A DNA stretch of 46,707 bases from contig JAVVPE010000005.1 of assembly GCA_036655915.1 (NCBI GenBank), forward strand, positions 1 to 46,707, read 5' to 3'. This DNA comes from JAVWGW01 sp036655915 (GTDB lineage: Bacteria > Actinomycetota > Coriobacteriia > Coriobacteriales > Eggerthellaceae). The translations under genes were made by a program, and so were the position numbers. The notes under the pieces were generated by a model, which worked only from the letters and a program-made list of their open reading frames with translations, was not told where the DNA came from and made no database searches. Numbering within the stretch: the first letter of the stretch is position 1; each line of letters starts with the position of its first letter. Below, piece by piece: positions 32,437 to 40,237 of the stretch.

Positions 32437-33279
32437 ATGGCTTCGCAATCCATAGATCCGGTTTTTTCGCCTTCAGTTTTGAAGGGACCCCAGGCGCTGC
32501 TTGATACCATCGATTTTGATGCCTTGGCGCAAAGCATGGGGGGGCTGGTGGGCGCCGTGGATGCCAACCCGAAAACCGCCGCCATCATTTTGGCGGGCGG
32601 TTCGGGTGAACGCTTTGGGCAAGAAGGCGGCAAGCAGCTGGTCGAAATTGCGGGCAAGCCCATTCTTACCTGGTCAGCTGAAGCCTTCGATGCCGTGGCC
32701 GATATTGGCCTGATCGTTGTGGTGGTGCCCGAAGAACGCCGGGAAGAATACTTGAAGGCGGCCATCGATCCGTTTCCGTTTGTGACGCCGGTGGTTTTGG
32801 CACCCTCGGGTGCGATTCGCCAGGAATCCGCCTTTTCCGGTTTGGAATATGTGCCGGATGAATTTGAATATGTTGTGCTGCACGATGGCGCACGCCCGCT
32901 CATTTCCCCCGATTTGATTGCGCACGCCATCAACATTCTTAAAGGCAACATTGATTGCGACGGTGCCGTGGTGGCTCATCAGGCGGTTGACACGCTGAAG
33001 GTGGTTGAAAACGGCGTTATTGTGGGCACGCCTGACCGCACGGTGTTTTGGAACGCCCAAACGCCTCAGGTGTTTCGTTCGGGTATTTACCGCCGCGCAC
33101 ACGCTTCGGCGCTTTCCGATGGCTTTGTGGGCACAGATGATTCTTCGCTGATCGAGCGTTTGGGCGGCCGGGTGTTGGTGGTGGAAGGCAAGCGCGACAA
33201 CATAAAGTTGACGGTGCCAGAAGATTACCTGATGCTTGCCGCTGCCGTGAAGGCGTTTACCTTGGGCCAGGCGCAGTGA
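32437..33279 (+). CDS. ispD: 2-C-methyl-D-erythritol 4-phosphate cytidylyltransferase
   Basis: 280 residues. The catalytic core starts near residue 47: TAAIILAGGSGERFGQEGGK (CTP-binding loop), then VLHDGARPLIS, VDTLKVVENG and WNAQTPQVFR. It makes CDP-ME in the MEP isoprenoid pathway. The first 46 residues are an extra segment not found in typical IspD. ATG 32437 is supported by AAGGAG 8 nt upstream. Its stop overlaps the ispF start (TGATG), so the two enzymes are coupled. Confidence 0.93.
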   Translation: MASQSIDPVFSPSVLKGPQALLDTIDFDALAQSMGGLVGAVDANPKTAAIILAGGSGERFGQEGGKQLVEIAGKPILTWSAEAFDAVADIGLIVVVVPEERREEYLKAAIDPFPFVTPVVLAPSGAIRQESAFSGLEYVPDEFEYVVLHDGARPLISPDLIAHAINILKGNIDCDGAVVAHQAVDTLKVVENGVIVGTPDRTVFWNAQTPQVFRSGIYRRAHASALSDGFVGTDDSSLIERLGGRVLVVEGKRDNIKLTVPEDYLMLAAAVKAFTLGQAQ

Positions 33280-33815
33280 TGGACGACGCCGCAGCAGCCG
33301 TGCCTAAAGCGCCGCAACCCCTGATGGCTGCGGGTGGCTTACGCATTGGCCTTGGCTATGATGTGCACGCCTTTGCAAGCGGGCGCAAGCTTATTTTGGG
33401 CGGGGTCACCATCGATCACCCCCGCGGGCTTGATGGCCATTCCGATGCCGATGTGCTGGCGCACGCCATTGCCGATGCTGTGTTAGGTGCGGCGCGCCTG
33501 GGCGATATCGGCAAGTTGTTTCCCGATACCGACCCGGCCTATAAAGGGGCGGATTCCCTGAAGCTTTTGGCGGCAGTTGCTGCGCGCGTGCGCGAAGAGG
33601 GCTTTGAAATTGTCGATATTGATAGTGTGATAGCGGCGCAGGCACCCAAGCTTTCACCCTACCGCAATCAGATGCGCGCAAAGCTTGCAGCCGCGTTGGG
33701 CGTGGCGGCAGCGGCGGTGGGTGTGAAGGCTACCACGACAGAACACTTGGGGTTTGAAGGCCGCGAAGAGGGCATATCTGCCCAAGCAGTCTGCCTGTTA
33801 GCGCGATGTTGTTAG
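33279..33815 (+). CDS. ispF: 2-C-methyl-D-erythritol 2,4-cyclodiphosphate synthase
   Basis: 178 residues from ATG 33279; GTG 33276 is an alternative. It contains RIGLGYDVHAF (zinc Asp and His), LDGHSDADVLAHAIADAVLG (third zinc His), DIGKLFPDTDPAYKGADS and TTTEHLGFEGREEGI. It cyclises CDP-ME 2-phosphate with loss of CMP, acting two steps after IspD. There is a ~20-residue N-terminal extension. It overlaps ispD by one base. The intermediate kinase IspE is not in the window. Confidence 0.94.
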   Translation: MDDAAAAVPKAPQPLMAAGGLRIGLGYDVHAFASGRKLILGGVTIDHPRGLDGHSDADVLAHAIADAVLGAARLGDIGKLFPDTDPAYKGADSLKLLAAVAARVREEGFEIVDIDSVIAAQAPKLSPYRNQMRAKLAAALGVAAAAVGVKATTTEHLGFEGREEGISAQAVCLLARCC

Positions 33816-33870
33816 TTTTGTTTCGTAACCGGAAAGCCGCGTGTGCGCACAAAAAAGCGTGTCGCCGTGG

Positions 33871-33876
33871 TAAAAT
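33871..33876 (+). promoter_or_regulatory. Putative -10 for cysE-cysS
   Basis: TAAAAT about 30 bp before cysE, within an AT-richer 90-bp gap. The -35 is not clear. Confidence 0.35.
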
Positions 33877-33906
33877 CTCGCTTCGACCAAAGGACTGACA
33901 ACACTT

Positions 33907-34575
33907 ATGAACATATTCACCACCATACACGAAGATATTCAGGCGGTAAAAAATACCGACCCTGCCGCTCAGAGTTCATTTATTATATGGCTTACTTATC
34001 CTGGCCTGCACGCTCGCTGGTCGCACCTTATCGAACACTGGTTGTGGAATCACCACCTGAAAAGCCTTGCGCGCGTATCGTCGCAGTTCACCCGCTTTAT
34101 GACCGGCGTTGAAATTCATCCAGCCGCCGTGATTGGGCGGCGCTTCTTCATCGATCACGCCATGGGCGTCATCATCGGGGAAACCACGGTGATCGGCGAT
34201 GACGTGACACTTTACCAGGGCGTTACCTTGGGCGGCACAGGAAAGGAAACAGGCAAACGCCATCCGACGCTGGAAAACAACGTGCTTGTTGGCGTGGGTG
34301 CTTCCGTTTTAGGTTCAATCACGGTGGGCGCGCATTCCAAAATAGGGGCGGGCGCCGTTGTCGTTAACGATGTGCCGCCGCAGTGCACCGTTGTGGGCAT
34401 TCCGGGCCACATTGTGCTGCAGGATGGAAAACGCGTAAAGCAGCAGGTCACCGATGCGGCAGCGCACAAAGAATGCCTGCCTGACCCGATGGCTGAAGAT
34501 TTGCAACATATGTGCGAACGTCTGGAAGCTCTTGAGGCGCAGATGGCGCAACACAAGAAAGGGAGCGCGCTATGA
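33907..34575 (+). CDS. cysE: Serine O-acetyltransferase
   Basis: 222 residues, the short bacterial form. The helical N-terminus (HEDIQAVKNTDPAAQSSF, TYPGLHARWSHLIEHWLW) leads into the left-handed beta-helix of hexapeptide repeats: GVEIHPAAVIGRRFFIDHAM with the catalytic His, GVIIGETTVIGDDVTLYQGV, TLGGTGKETGKRHPT, and AGAVVVNDVP. It acetylates serine for cysteine synthesis. The stop overlaps the cysS start (ATGA), linking precursor synthesis with charging of tRNA-Cys, an arrangement also seen in Bacillus. Confidence 0.94.
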   Translation: MNIFTTIHEDIQAVKNTDPAAQSSFIIWLTYPGLHARWSHLIEHWLWNHHLKSLARVSSQFTRFMTGVEIHPAAVIGRRFFIDHAMGVIIGETTVIGDDVTLYQGVTLGGTGKETGKRHPTLENNVLVGVGASVLGSITVGAHSKIGAGAVVVNDVPPQCTVVGIPGHIVLQDGKRVKQQVTDAAAHKECLPDPMAEDLQHMCERLEALEAQMAQHKKGSAL

Positions 34576-36050
34576 TAACAATTTACAACACACAAACGCG
34601 CAGCAAGGTGGATTTTGAATCCATCGAACGCGGCAAAGTGGGCATGTATGTGTGCGGCCCCACGGTGTATAACTACATTCACATCGGCAACGCGCGCACC
34701 TTTATTTCCTTCGACATCATTCGCCGTTACCTGACCTGGCGCGGGTTCAAAGTGACCTTTGTGCAAAACGTGACGGATGTTGACGACAAGATTATCAAAA
34801 AGGCGGCCGAAGAAGGGCGCGGCGCGGCTGAAGTTGCCGCCGAATACACGGATGCTTTCATTGCCGATATGCGGGCTGCGGGTGTGCTTGACCCTGATAT
34901 TCGCCCGAAGGCAACCGAGGAAATCCCCGAAATGATCGATTTGGTAATGCAGCTGATCGAGGGAGGTCACGCCTATGCCGTGGAAGGCGATGTGTATTTT
35001 GCCGTGCGCAGTTTTGCCGAATACGGCAAGCTTTCCGGGCGAAAAATAGACGAAATGGAATCGGGTCATCGCGACCTGCGTGCAAGTGGGCTGGAAGATC
35101 GCAAGCGCGATCCGCTTGATTTTGCCGTTTGGAAAGCGGCAAAGCCCGGCGAACCTTCGTGGGAATCCCCCTGGGGCGCGGGGCGTCCGGGTTGGCATAT
35201 CGAATGTTCTGCCATGTCGCGCAAGTATTTAGGACTTCCCTTTGATATTCATGGCGGCGGCGCTGATTTGGTGTTTCCCCATCATGAAAACGAAGTTGCC
35301 CAAAGCGAAGCGGCCTGCGGGTGCACATTTGCCAACTATTGGATTCATAGCGGTATGTTGCAAATCAATTCTGAAAAGATGTCAAAATCGCTGGGCAATT
35401 TTTTGCTGCTGCGTGATGTGCTTGAAACCACGCGGCCCGAAGTGCTGCGTATGCTTATGTTGCAGACGCATTATCGCAGCCCGCTCGATTTTTCCGATGA
35501 GCGCTTGACCGAAGCTGAAGCGGCGCTTTCGCGTATTGTCAACACGGTGAAAAACTTGGAATGGCTTGAAGCTAACGCCGCCGATATTCCTTCGCCCTTA
35601 GATATTCGTGCCTTGATGGCGCAGACGCAAACGGCGCGCAACGAATTTATTGCGGCCATGGATGACGACTTCAACACGGCGGGCGCGCTGGGCGTGGTGT
35701 TTGCGTTTGTGAGCGACATCAATGCGGCTGTGGCCGACAAAACGCTTTCGATAAGCGATGTGCCTGCCATCTATCAGGCGCGCGCTGTGCTGGTGGAACT
35801 GATGGGAGTGTTCGGCATTGCGCTTGAAGGCGAGCAGGTTGAAGCCCAGTATCCCTGCGAGGTTGTGGCGCTTGCCCACGACTTGGCGGGCTACCCCGGA
35901 GCCAGCGAAACTCAGGCCGTCGAAGCGCTGTTAGCCTGCCGCGAACAGGCACGCAAGAACAAAGATTGGGCGCTTGCCGACAAAGTGCGCGACGGCCTGG
36001 CAGCGCTAGGTCTAACTATTGAAGATACGCCCCAAGGCCCCAGGATCTGA
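34572..36050 (+). CDS. cysS: Cysteinyl-tRNA synthetase
   Basis: 492 residues. Class I signatures are HIGN (in YNYIHIGNARTF) and KMSKSLGNF. Zinc ligands are Cys in CGPTVY, Cys in WHIECSAMS, and the His/Glu of FPHHENEVAQSEAACG. The C-terminal anticodon-binding helices end ALGLTIEDTPQGPRI. Its ATG overlaps the cysE stop. The stop codon itself forms part of the dispersed repeat element that begins here. In many Gram-positives cysS is followed by mrnC, rlmB and yacP; here a ~4.7-kb accessory segment intervenes. Confidence 0.96.
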   Translation: MITIYNTQTRSKVDFESIERGKVGMYVCGPTVYNYIHIGNARTFISFDIIRRYLTWRGFKVTFVQNVTDVDDKIIKKAAEEGRGAAEVAAEYTDAFIADMRAAGVLDPDIRPKATEEIPEMIDLVMQLIEGGHAYAVEGDVYFAVRSFAEYGKLSGRKIDEMESGHRDLRASGLEDRKRDPLDFAVWKAAKPGEPSWESPWGAGRPGWHIECSAMSRKYLGLPFDIHGGGADLVFPHHENEVAQSEAACGCTFANYWIHSGMLQINSEKMSKSLGNFLLLRDVLETTRPEVLRMLMLQTHYRSPLDFSDERLTEAEAALSRIVNTVKNLEWLEANAADIPSPLDIRALMAQTQTARNEFIAAMDDDFNTAGALGVVFAFVSDINAAVADKTLSISDVPAIYQARAVLVELMGVFGIALEGEQVEAQYPCEVVALAHDLAGYPGASETQAVEALLACREQARKNKDWALADKVRDGLAALGLTIEDTPQGPRI

Positions 36051-36247
36051 CGGCGGGCTGTGGCGGCCAGCTAGGCGTTCAAGCCTCTCGCGGCTTTCGT
36101 TCGCGTACAGGGAGTACGCTCTCTTCAAGCAGCTCGGTCTTTCACGTCTATCTGACTCACCACAGACCGCCTGTCGTTTCCGTTGTTGATCTCAACCTGT
36201 GGCGGCGCGTGACCGGCGCTTCGCGCGGTCACGGTGCGGCGCGTCTT
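36047..36247 (+). repeat. Dispersed structured repeat, copy A (after cysS)
   Basis: A ~190-200-nt element with a near-identical partner after groEL (46400-46595). The core 36076-36146 matches 46429-46499 in 64 of 71 positions without gaps. Predicted stems: P1 GGCGGGCTGTGG (36052-36063) with CCACAGACCGCC (36160-36171), 11 of 12 paired; P2 GCGTAC (36103-36108) with GTACGC (36114-36119), loop AGGGA; P3 GTGACC-G-GCGC-TTC-GCGC-GGTCAC (36209-36232). P1 and P3 differ in sequence between copies but keep pairing. Two direct repeats TTCAAGCNNCTCG (36078, 36124) flank P2. No ORF explains it. Confidence 0.8.
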
Positions 36248-36254
36248 GGTTGAA

Positions 36255-37109
36255 TTAGATTGCGGAAGGCGGAAGCCCTTTGGATTCCTTCTGAAGCTTT
36301 TTACCATCGTTTTGGATTTTCCGCTTAAGCTTTTTCACGTCTTCTTCTGCGGGAAGCTCCTCGGGCTTGATGCCTCGCTTGCCCAGAAGGTCGCGTACTC
36401 CCGTGTTGTTCTGGATGTGTTCTCCAGCTATCGGTCGCTCCCCATAAAGATTTTTCTCTTCAATATTATGGTTTGTCATTTCGGTGGCAAGTTGCTTTGC
36501 TGCAATAGTAACAGCTGGCAGACTATCAGCTATTGGTGAGTTTTCAGCCACACCCATTTTCTTCTTCATTGTGGCTGTGGAGATGCCGCCGAAGAGGGCG
36601 GCATCTCCCTTTGATCTTACGCGCGCTATGCCTGGCCCATCCACCCCTCGTTCGTACATATTTGTAGAAAATAGCTTCTCGGTCTCCGTAAGCCCGTCGC
36701 GTGCAGCAATGCGCGCTATGGCTGCCATGCGTGCTTCGATGAGTTCTTGCTTACGTGTCTGTAATGCAAAATAACTTTGAGCGAACGCAATTTCTTCTTT
36801 ACGGGGATCACCGTTTTGCGCGATAAGATAGCAGGCGTAACGAGTTAACAGGTAGTCTTTTATCTCACGCTTTGACCCGCTGCCAAGCTCTACCATTTTG
36901 CCAAGCTCGACAAAATGGTTCTCATCAGCTATTTTGCTTGTTTTTTCTGAAGTTTCAGCTCTTTTTATTGCGTCCTCAAAGCGCCTCCATTGTGCGTACC
37001 CAAACACCGGCATGATTTCTCGCGCATACCAATACTCAACGCCGTTTTTATCCGTATGAGCACACTCGTCAAGGGTAAGCTTTCGTTTTTTTATTTCATT
37101 GCTATCCAT
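36255..37109 (-). CDS. dinD: DNA damage-inducible protein D
   Basis: 284 residues, resembling E. coli DinD in order: NGVEYWYAREIMPVFGYAQW (BRO-N-like fold), NHFVELGKMVELGSGSKREI, DYLLTRYACYLIAQNGDPRK, FAQSYFALQTRKQELIEARM, then ARVRSKGDAALFGG. E. coli DinD is SOS-induced and reported to inhibit RecA filament pairing. The ribosome site AAAGGGG lies 8 nt before ATG 37109. I see no clear LexA box upstream; an IR CGAGAAACTCG lies at 37171-37181. It converges on copy A of the structured repeat, whose 3' stem may also serve as its terminator. Genes of this family are often mobile. Confidence 0.85.
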   Translation of the reverse strand: MDSNEIKKRKLTLDECAHTDKNGVEYWYAREIMPVFGYAQWRRFEDAIKRAETSEKTSKIADENHFVELGKMVELGSGSKREIKDYLLTRYACYLIAQNGDPRKEEIAFAQSYFALQTRKQELIEARMAAIARIAARDGLTETEKLFSTNMYERGVDGPGIARVRSKGDAALFGGISTATMKKKMGVAENSPIADSLPAVTIAAKQLATEMTNHNIEEKNLYGERPIAGEHIQNNTGVRDLLGKRGIKPEELPAEEDVKKLKRKIQNDGKKLQKESKGLPPSAI

Positions 37110-37322
37110 GCTCGATTCCCCTTTAACGCCTGCCGATCCTGCAATTTTTTCATTTTACCACCCTTTTTGCGAGAAACTCGGCTCTCTATAATGGGTGGCT
37201 GGTTCTTGTTACGCTTTATTGGGTAATGGTTAGTACATAATTTCCTCTACGTTGTTGTAAAATCATAAGCATTAAGCCCACATCTCGGCCTTTTGCTTAC
37301 TATCATTTGCCAAGGAGAAAAT
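37110..37322. other. AT-rich intergenic region between dinD and a membrane protein gene
   Basis: About 213 bp, visibly AT-richer than the core genes. TAAAAT on the minus strand near 37155 and TATAAT at 37187-37192 on the plus strand are possible -10 elements. AAGGAGAAA before 37323 is a ribosome site. Confidence 0.35.
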
Positions 37323-37862
37323 ATGACTGATCAGCAAAATAGAGCGCTTTCTGCTCGCAATCGCGTCAGTCCATCCGAAGAAATATCAGTTGTGTTCCCT
37401 ATAAAAATACATTGGTCACTCACGGTGTTTTTAATATCAATAAATATATTGTTTGTGACGCTAATGATTCGCTCTCTTCTTGATGTAAGTACAGAGCCTC
37501 TTCGAGCACAGAGTGCTATCGGGATTATCGTGCTGTTATTGCTTCTTTTTTTGTTAGATTTCCTTGCTGTCCCAATCTACAAAAAGCACTATGTCGCTTT
37601 CGGTAAGAAACAGCTTCACATTGTTACAGGAAAGCGCTGTCGCTCTTTACCTTATCTGGATATAGAATTCGTATCGGAAAACATATATAGATCTGCTTAC
37701 CAATGCAGACCAACAGCTCCTGGAGCAATCAGGATACAAGGAAGGATGTTTGACGAGGCAGTAGCTATTCAAAAAAGAAACGAGTTCTACCTAGAGCTAC
37801 GGCAGCAAAATCCGAAAATTATCATAGACAAAAAGTCTCTAGCTACTAAAGAGAATGCCTAA
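37323..37862 (+). CDS. Hypothetical two-helix membrane protein
   Basis: 179 residues, not recognised. Two hydrophobic helices (about 33-55, WSLTVFLISINILFVTLM; 68-92, IGIIVLLLLLFLLDFLAV) are followed by a cytoplasmic-looking domain with HYVAFGKKQLHIVTGKRCRS, LPYLDIEFVSENIYRS and RNEFYLELRQQNP, a pattern that resembles bacterial PH-like domains. The ATG has AAGGAG just upstream. Codon use is AT-richer than neighbouring core genes, and it sits in the accessory segment next to remnants, so acquisition by transfer is plausible. Confidence 0.7.
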   Translation: MTDQQNRALSARNRVSPSEEISVVFPIKIHWSLTVFLISINILFVTLMIRSLLDVSTEPLRAQSAIGIIVLLLLLFLLDFLAVPIYKKHYVAFGKKQLHIVTGKRCRSLPYLDIEFVSENIYRSAYQCRPTAPGAIRIQGRMFDEAVAIQKRNEFYLELRQQNPKIIIDKKSLATKENA

Positions 37863-38027
37863 AAATTGATGTCCGTATGTGTTTTTCTTCGCCTGAAAGG
37901 GCATCCAAACACTATCTAGCTTGCCCAGATACACATTATATTTCTTATGGCGGCGGGGTATAACGATGCGTCATTTCTGGACGGCCGCTGGCTTTCATAG
38001 CTTTCTTAACGAGGAGGCTTTTATGTC

Positions 38028-38126
38028 TTCTTAGATATCATTGACTACAAGATCCCAACACAGGTGATGGAAGATTTCTTTACCAGAACCAAACCTGCGT
38101 GCTCAACCATCCGAAAGGCGGCGTAA
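38028..38126 (+). pseudogene. Possible transposase C-terminal remnant
   Basis: 33 codons reading FLDIIDYKIPTQVMEDFF and ending in CSTIRKAA-stop. The DYKIPTQV segment resembles the YKTPxEV tail motif of IS30/IS3-type transposases. An in-frame stop at 38007 cuts it off upstream. A TGTGTC...GACACA inverted repeat follows closely and may be an element end. Weak evidence. Confidence 0.3.
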
Positions 38127-38192
38127 ATTCTCTAACTTTTGTGTCCGAAATCTTGACACAGGTCAAATGACGTAGTCCTGCGCCCATCGAAC

Positions 38193-38591
38193 GGCAATTA
38201 TGCCGCGAAGTGGGTGGTGAGAACGGCTGCCAATGGCATTACCACGATCGCGAACTACTCACGCGGCGAGATGCTCGACGCCGTGGGCGGACAGATTGTG
38301 GACGGTACCAACATCTAGACATACCAAGACAACGCCGGCCTCTGTCAGCGTTGGCGAATCGACCAGCGCGAGGGGTGGTGCTTTATCCGCTCGGCAGCCG
38401 ATTGGAACTTCGTGGTCGGGCTTGAGTTGACCTCCACTGGAGGGTATTGGCAGGATGGAACCAGTGTTACGCTGCAGGCTGGGACTGGGCATTACAACCA
38501 GTGATTCGTGATTGTACCGACTTCTGAACCTGATACCTACTGGATTATCAACGCTGACACAGGACGTGCTCTTTCGGTCGGAAGCTGGTAG
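38193..38591 (+). pseudogene. Ricin-type beta-trefoil lectin domain, decayed
   Basis: One frame reads through GNYAAKWVVRTAANG, MLDAVGGQIVDGTNI, stop, TYQDNAGLCQRWRID, GYWQDGTSVTLQAG, stop, FVIVPTSEPDTYWIINADTG and RALSVGSW-stop. DGTNxxxYxDNxxxxQRWxI is the RICIN-like carbohydrate-binding repeat. The stops at 38316 (TAG) and 38502 (TGA) sit where CAG and CGA/TGG codons are expected, so each could be a single base change. No start or signal peptide remains. It is probably the relic of a secreted cell-surface protein. Confidence 0.65.
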
Positions 38592-38616
38592 GCAGAGGGG
38601 GTGATGGCGTAATATT

Positions 38617-38718
38617 TTAAGCTATTCTCATATCCCACGAATATCCTAAGTTGACGTTTTTCCCGTGGTTGCCGGGCTTGTCGTAGATATAATCCCAGTT
38701 CACGGGCTTGTCATAGTT
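38617..38718 (-). pseudogene. Short coding remnant of unknown family
   Basis: 34 codons reading NYDKPVNWDYIYDKPGNHG and GYSWDMRIA-stop, preceded in frame by TGA. The repeated YDKP and plausible composition suggest a real coding fragment, but the family is not recognised. Confidence 0.25.
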
Positions 38719-38845
38719 TCAGAACGCTAAAAAAAGCAACCAAAAGTTGCGGAAAATTCCAACTAAAAGCGGTCGTGTGGCGGGGCTCGCAACTCTAAAC
38801 TCGGTAGGGTAAACTTAAGAAACCAACCCGAAGGAAGGGATTGCA

Positions 38846-40129
38846 ATGAATGTGGAAATCGCAGAACGTCTGGCGAAGCGGCGTCGGGAGGCGGGGTTTT
38901 CCCAAGAGGAATTGGCGGCACGTTTAAGCGTTTCGCGTCAGGCTGTTTCTAAATGGGAGCGCTCGGAATCTTCGCCCGACACAGACAACCTTATCGCTCT
39001 GGCGAAAATTTATGGCGTTTCCCTCGATGATTTGCTCTATGTCGATGAAGCCATTGCCGAAGATGTCAGCTACGAAGCGGTCGATCGCGGAGCCGCTGTG
39101 CCTACTGATGCCGCTGCAGGTACTGTTTCAAAAGAAGCGTCCAAGGGTAATCGGGTTGCCGCTGCTCTTGAGGATGCTCTTTTCGGGCAGATTGCCGACG
39201 CGGTGGGTGGCGCCAACTCTGGCAGTGCTGCCGGTGCCGCCGGCGTTGGCGGTGCCGCCAGCACCACGCCGCCGCCCGCCGACGCCGCTGGCAGATCCAC
39301 TTCGGGCGCGCAAGCAGCGGGCAGCAGCAAAGAGAAAGCCGGCAAGGACGAATACGTCCACATCGGGCCGGCGGGTATTCACGTAGAAGATGGCAAAGAT
39401 TCCGTTCACATATCCTGGCGCGAAGGCATCCATGTATCTAGTTCGGAAGGCGATGAAGTGCATGTGGGTTGGCGGGGCATCCACGTAACCGATCCCGAGG
39501 GCAACACCCAGGTGGGCGGCAAGTGGGCGCGCGATAAGAACGATGGCTGGACCTGCGACAGCGACGGCAAGTGGACCAACACCAACACCAACAACGATGC
39601 CGCCAACACCAACGCCACCACCAACAACGATGCCAACACCACTACCCCCAACGCCACCAGCTCTTCAGCACCCAACTGCGCTCCGGATTTCGACGGCGTC
39701 GTCGTCGAGGGCGAGCACTTCGACACCTGGCACGACGCGCACGCGAAGTATGCGCACGGGTGGAACAAAGCCAGCGCCTACTACGCTTTCCCCTTTCCGA
39801 TTTTGGCGACTCTCGTCTACCTTTTTCTCGGGATAGGGTTTGGCCTGTGGGGCATCGGGCTGCTGGTATTTTTAAGCATCCCTCTGTATTACCTGCTTGT
39901 TTCGCTGTTTCGTTCGCGCAAGCTGGCGCCTTTTTTGGGGGGTCTCTATTCGCTTGGTGCAACCGCCTGGTTTCTCTGCATGGCGTTTATCCAAAATGCG
40001 CCCCACCCCGCATGGGTAATCTTTCTAACAATTCCCCTGGTGGAATGGCTTATTTGGAGCATATCCCACCGGCGCCGTCGAACTATGCAAGATTCTGACA
40101 TAATTGACGTTGACCCGATGGTAAAATAG
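38846..40129 (+). CDS. XRE-family regulator with beta-repeat and membrane domains
   Basis: 427 residues. The N-terminal HTH (5-60) has FSQEELAARLSVSRQAVSKW. An Ala/Gly-rich linker follows. Three short repeats of VH[IV]xWxxGIHVxxxEG type lie at about 170-220 (VHIGPAGIHVEDG, VHISWREGIHVSSS, VHVGWRGIHVTDP). An Asn/Thr low-complexity run (about 244-272) comes next. Four hydrophobic segments from about 316 to 402 include LATLVYLFLGIGFGLWGIGL, then a basic end. It looks like a membrane-tethered regulator. AAGGAAGGG precedes the start. The signal and targets are unknown; a small four-helix membrane protein gene lies next to it. Confidence 0.8.
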   Translation: MNVEIAERLAKRRREAGFSQEELAARLSVSRQAVSKWERSESSPDTDNLIALAKIYGVSLDDLLYVDEAIAEDVSYEAVDRGAAVPTDAAAGTVSKEASKGNRVAAALEDALFGQIADAVGGANSGSAAGAAGVGGAASTTPPPADAAGRSTSGAQAAGSSKEKAGKDEYVHIGPAGIHVEDGKDSVHISWREGIHVSSSEGDEVHVGWRGIHVTDPEGNTQVGGKWARDKNDGWTCDSDGKWTNTNTNNDAANTNATTNNDANTTTPNATSSSAPNCAPDFDGVVVEGEHFDTWHDAHAKYAHGWNKASAYYAFPFPILATLVYLFLGIGFGLWGIGLLVFLSIPLYYLLVSLFRSRKLAPFLGGLYSLGATAWFLCMAFIQNAPHPAWVIFLTIPLVEWLIWSISHRRRRTMQDSDIIDVDPMVK

Positions 40130-40186
40130 CAAGGCATGCAATTACAATTTCGACACGTTTCCTGATGCAATTCAGAGCACGTGCCG

Positions 40187-40220
40187 ACATTCTCTAGCGG
40201 CAGCGGTGTCGTGAGAATGT
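40187..40220 (+). promoter_or_regulatory. Inverted repeat before small membrane gene
   Basis: ACATTCTC (40187-40194) and GAGAATGT (40213-40220) are perfect 8-bp arms with an 18-nt gap, ending 6 bp before the ribosome site. It could be an operator for the XRE protein or a 5' UTR hairpin. Confidence 0.4.
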
Positions 40221-40237
40221 TTACGAAAGGGGTTAAC

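Larger units (their letters stand above)
37863..38845. other. Degenerate region between membrane protein and XRE gene
   Basis: Almost 1 kb without an intact gene. It holds a possible transposase tail (38028-38126), a short inverted repeat TGTGTC/GACACA near 38141-38161, a ricin-type lectin pseudogene (38193-38591) and a minus-strand fragment (38617-38718). Taken together it looks like decayed accessory DNA. Confidence 0.6.

Noticed and set aside
33816..33906. Possible T-box leader before cysE-cysS
   Set aside because: The gap is under 100 bp and lacks the T-box sequence and an antiterminator.
36078..36090. TTCAAGC as a tRNA T-loop, implying a tRNA remnant in the repeat
   Set aside because: Flanking bases cannot form the T stem in either copy, and no other tRNA arm is present.
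37110..37200. LexA box upstream of dinD
   Set aside because: No GAAC-N4-GTTC type palindrome is present; only CGAGAAACTCG, which does not match.
38210..38430. Short intact genes in the decayed region
   Set aside because: These frames are out of register with the clear lectin reading frame and lack ribosome sites.
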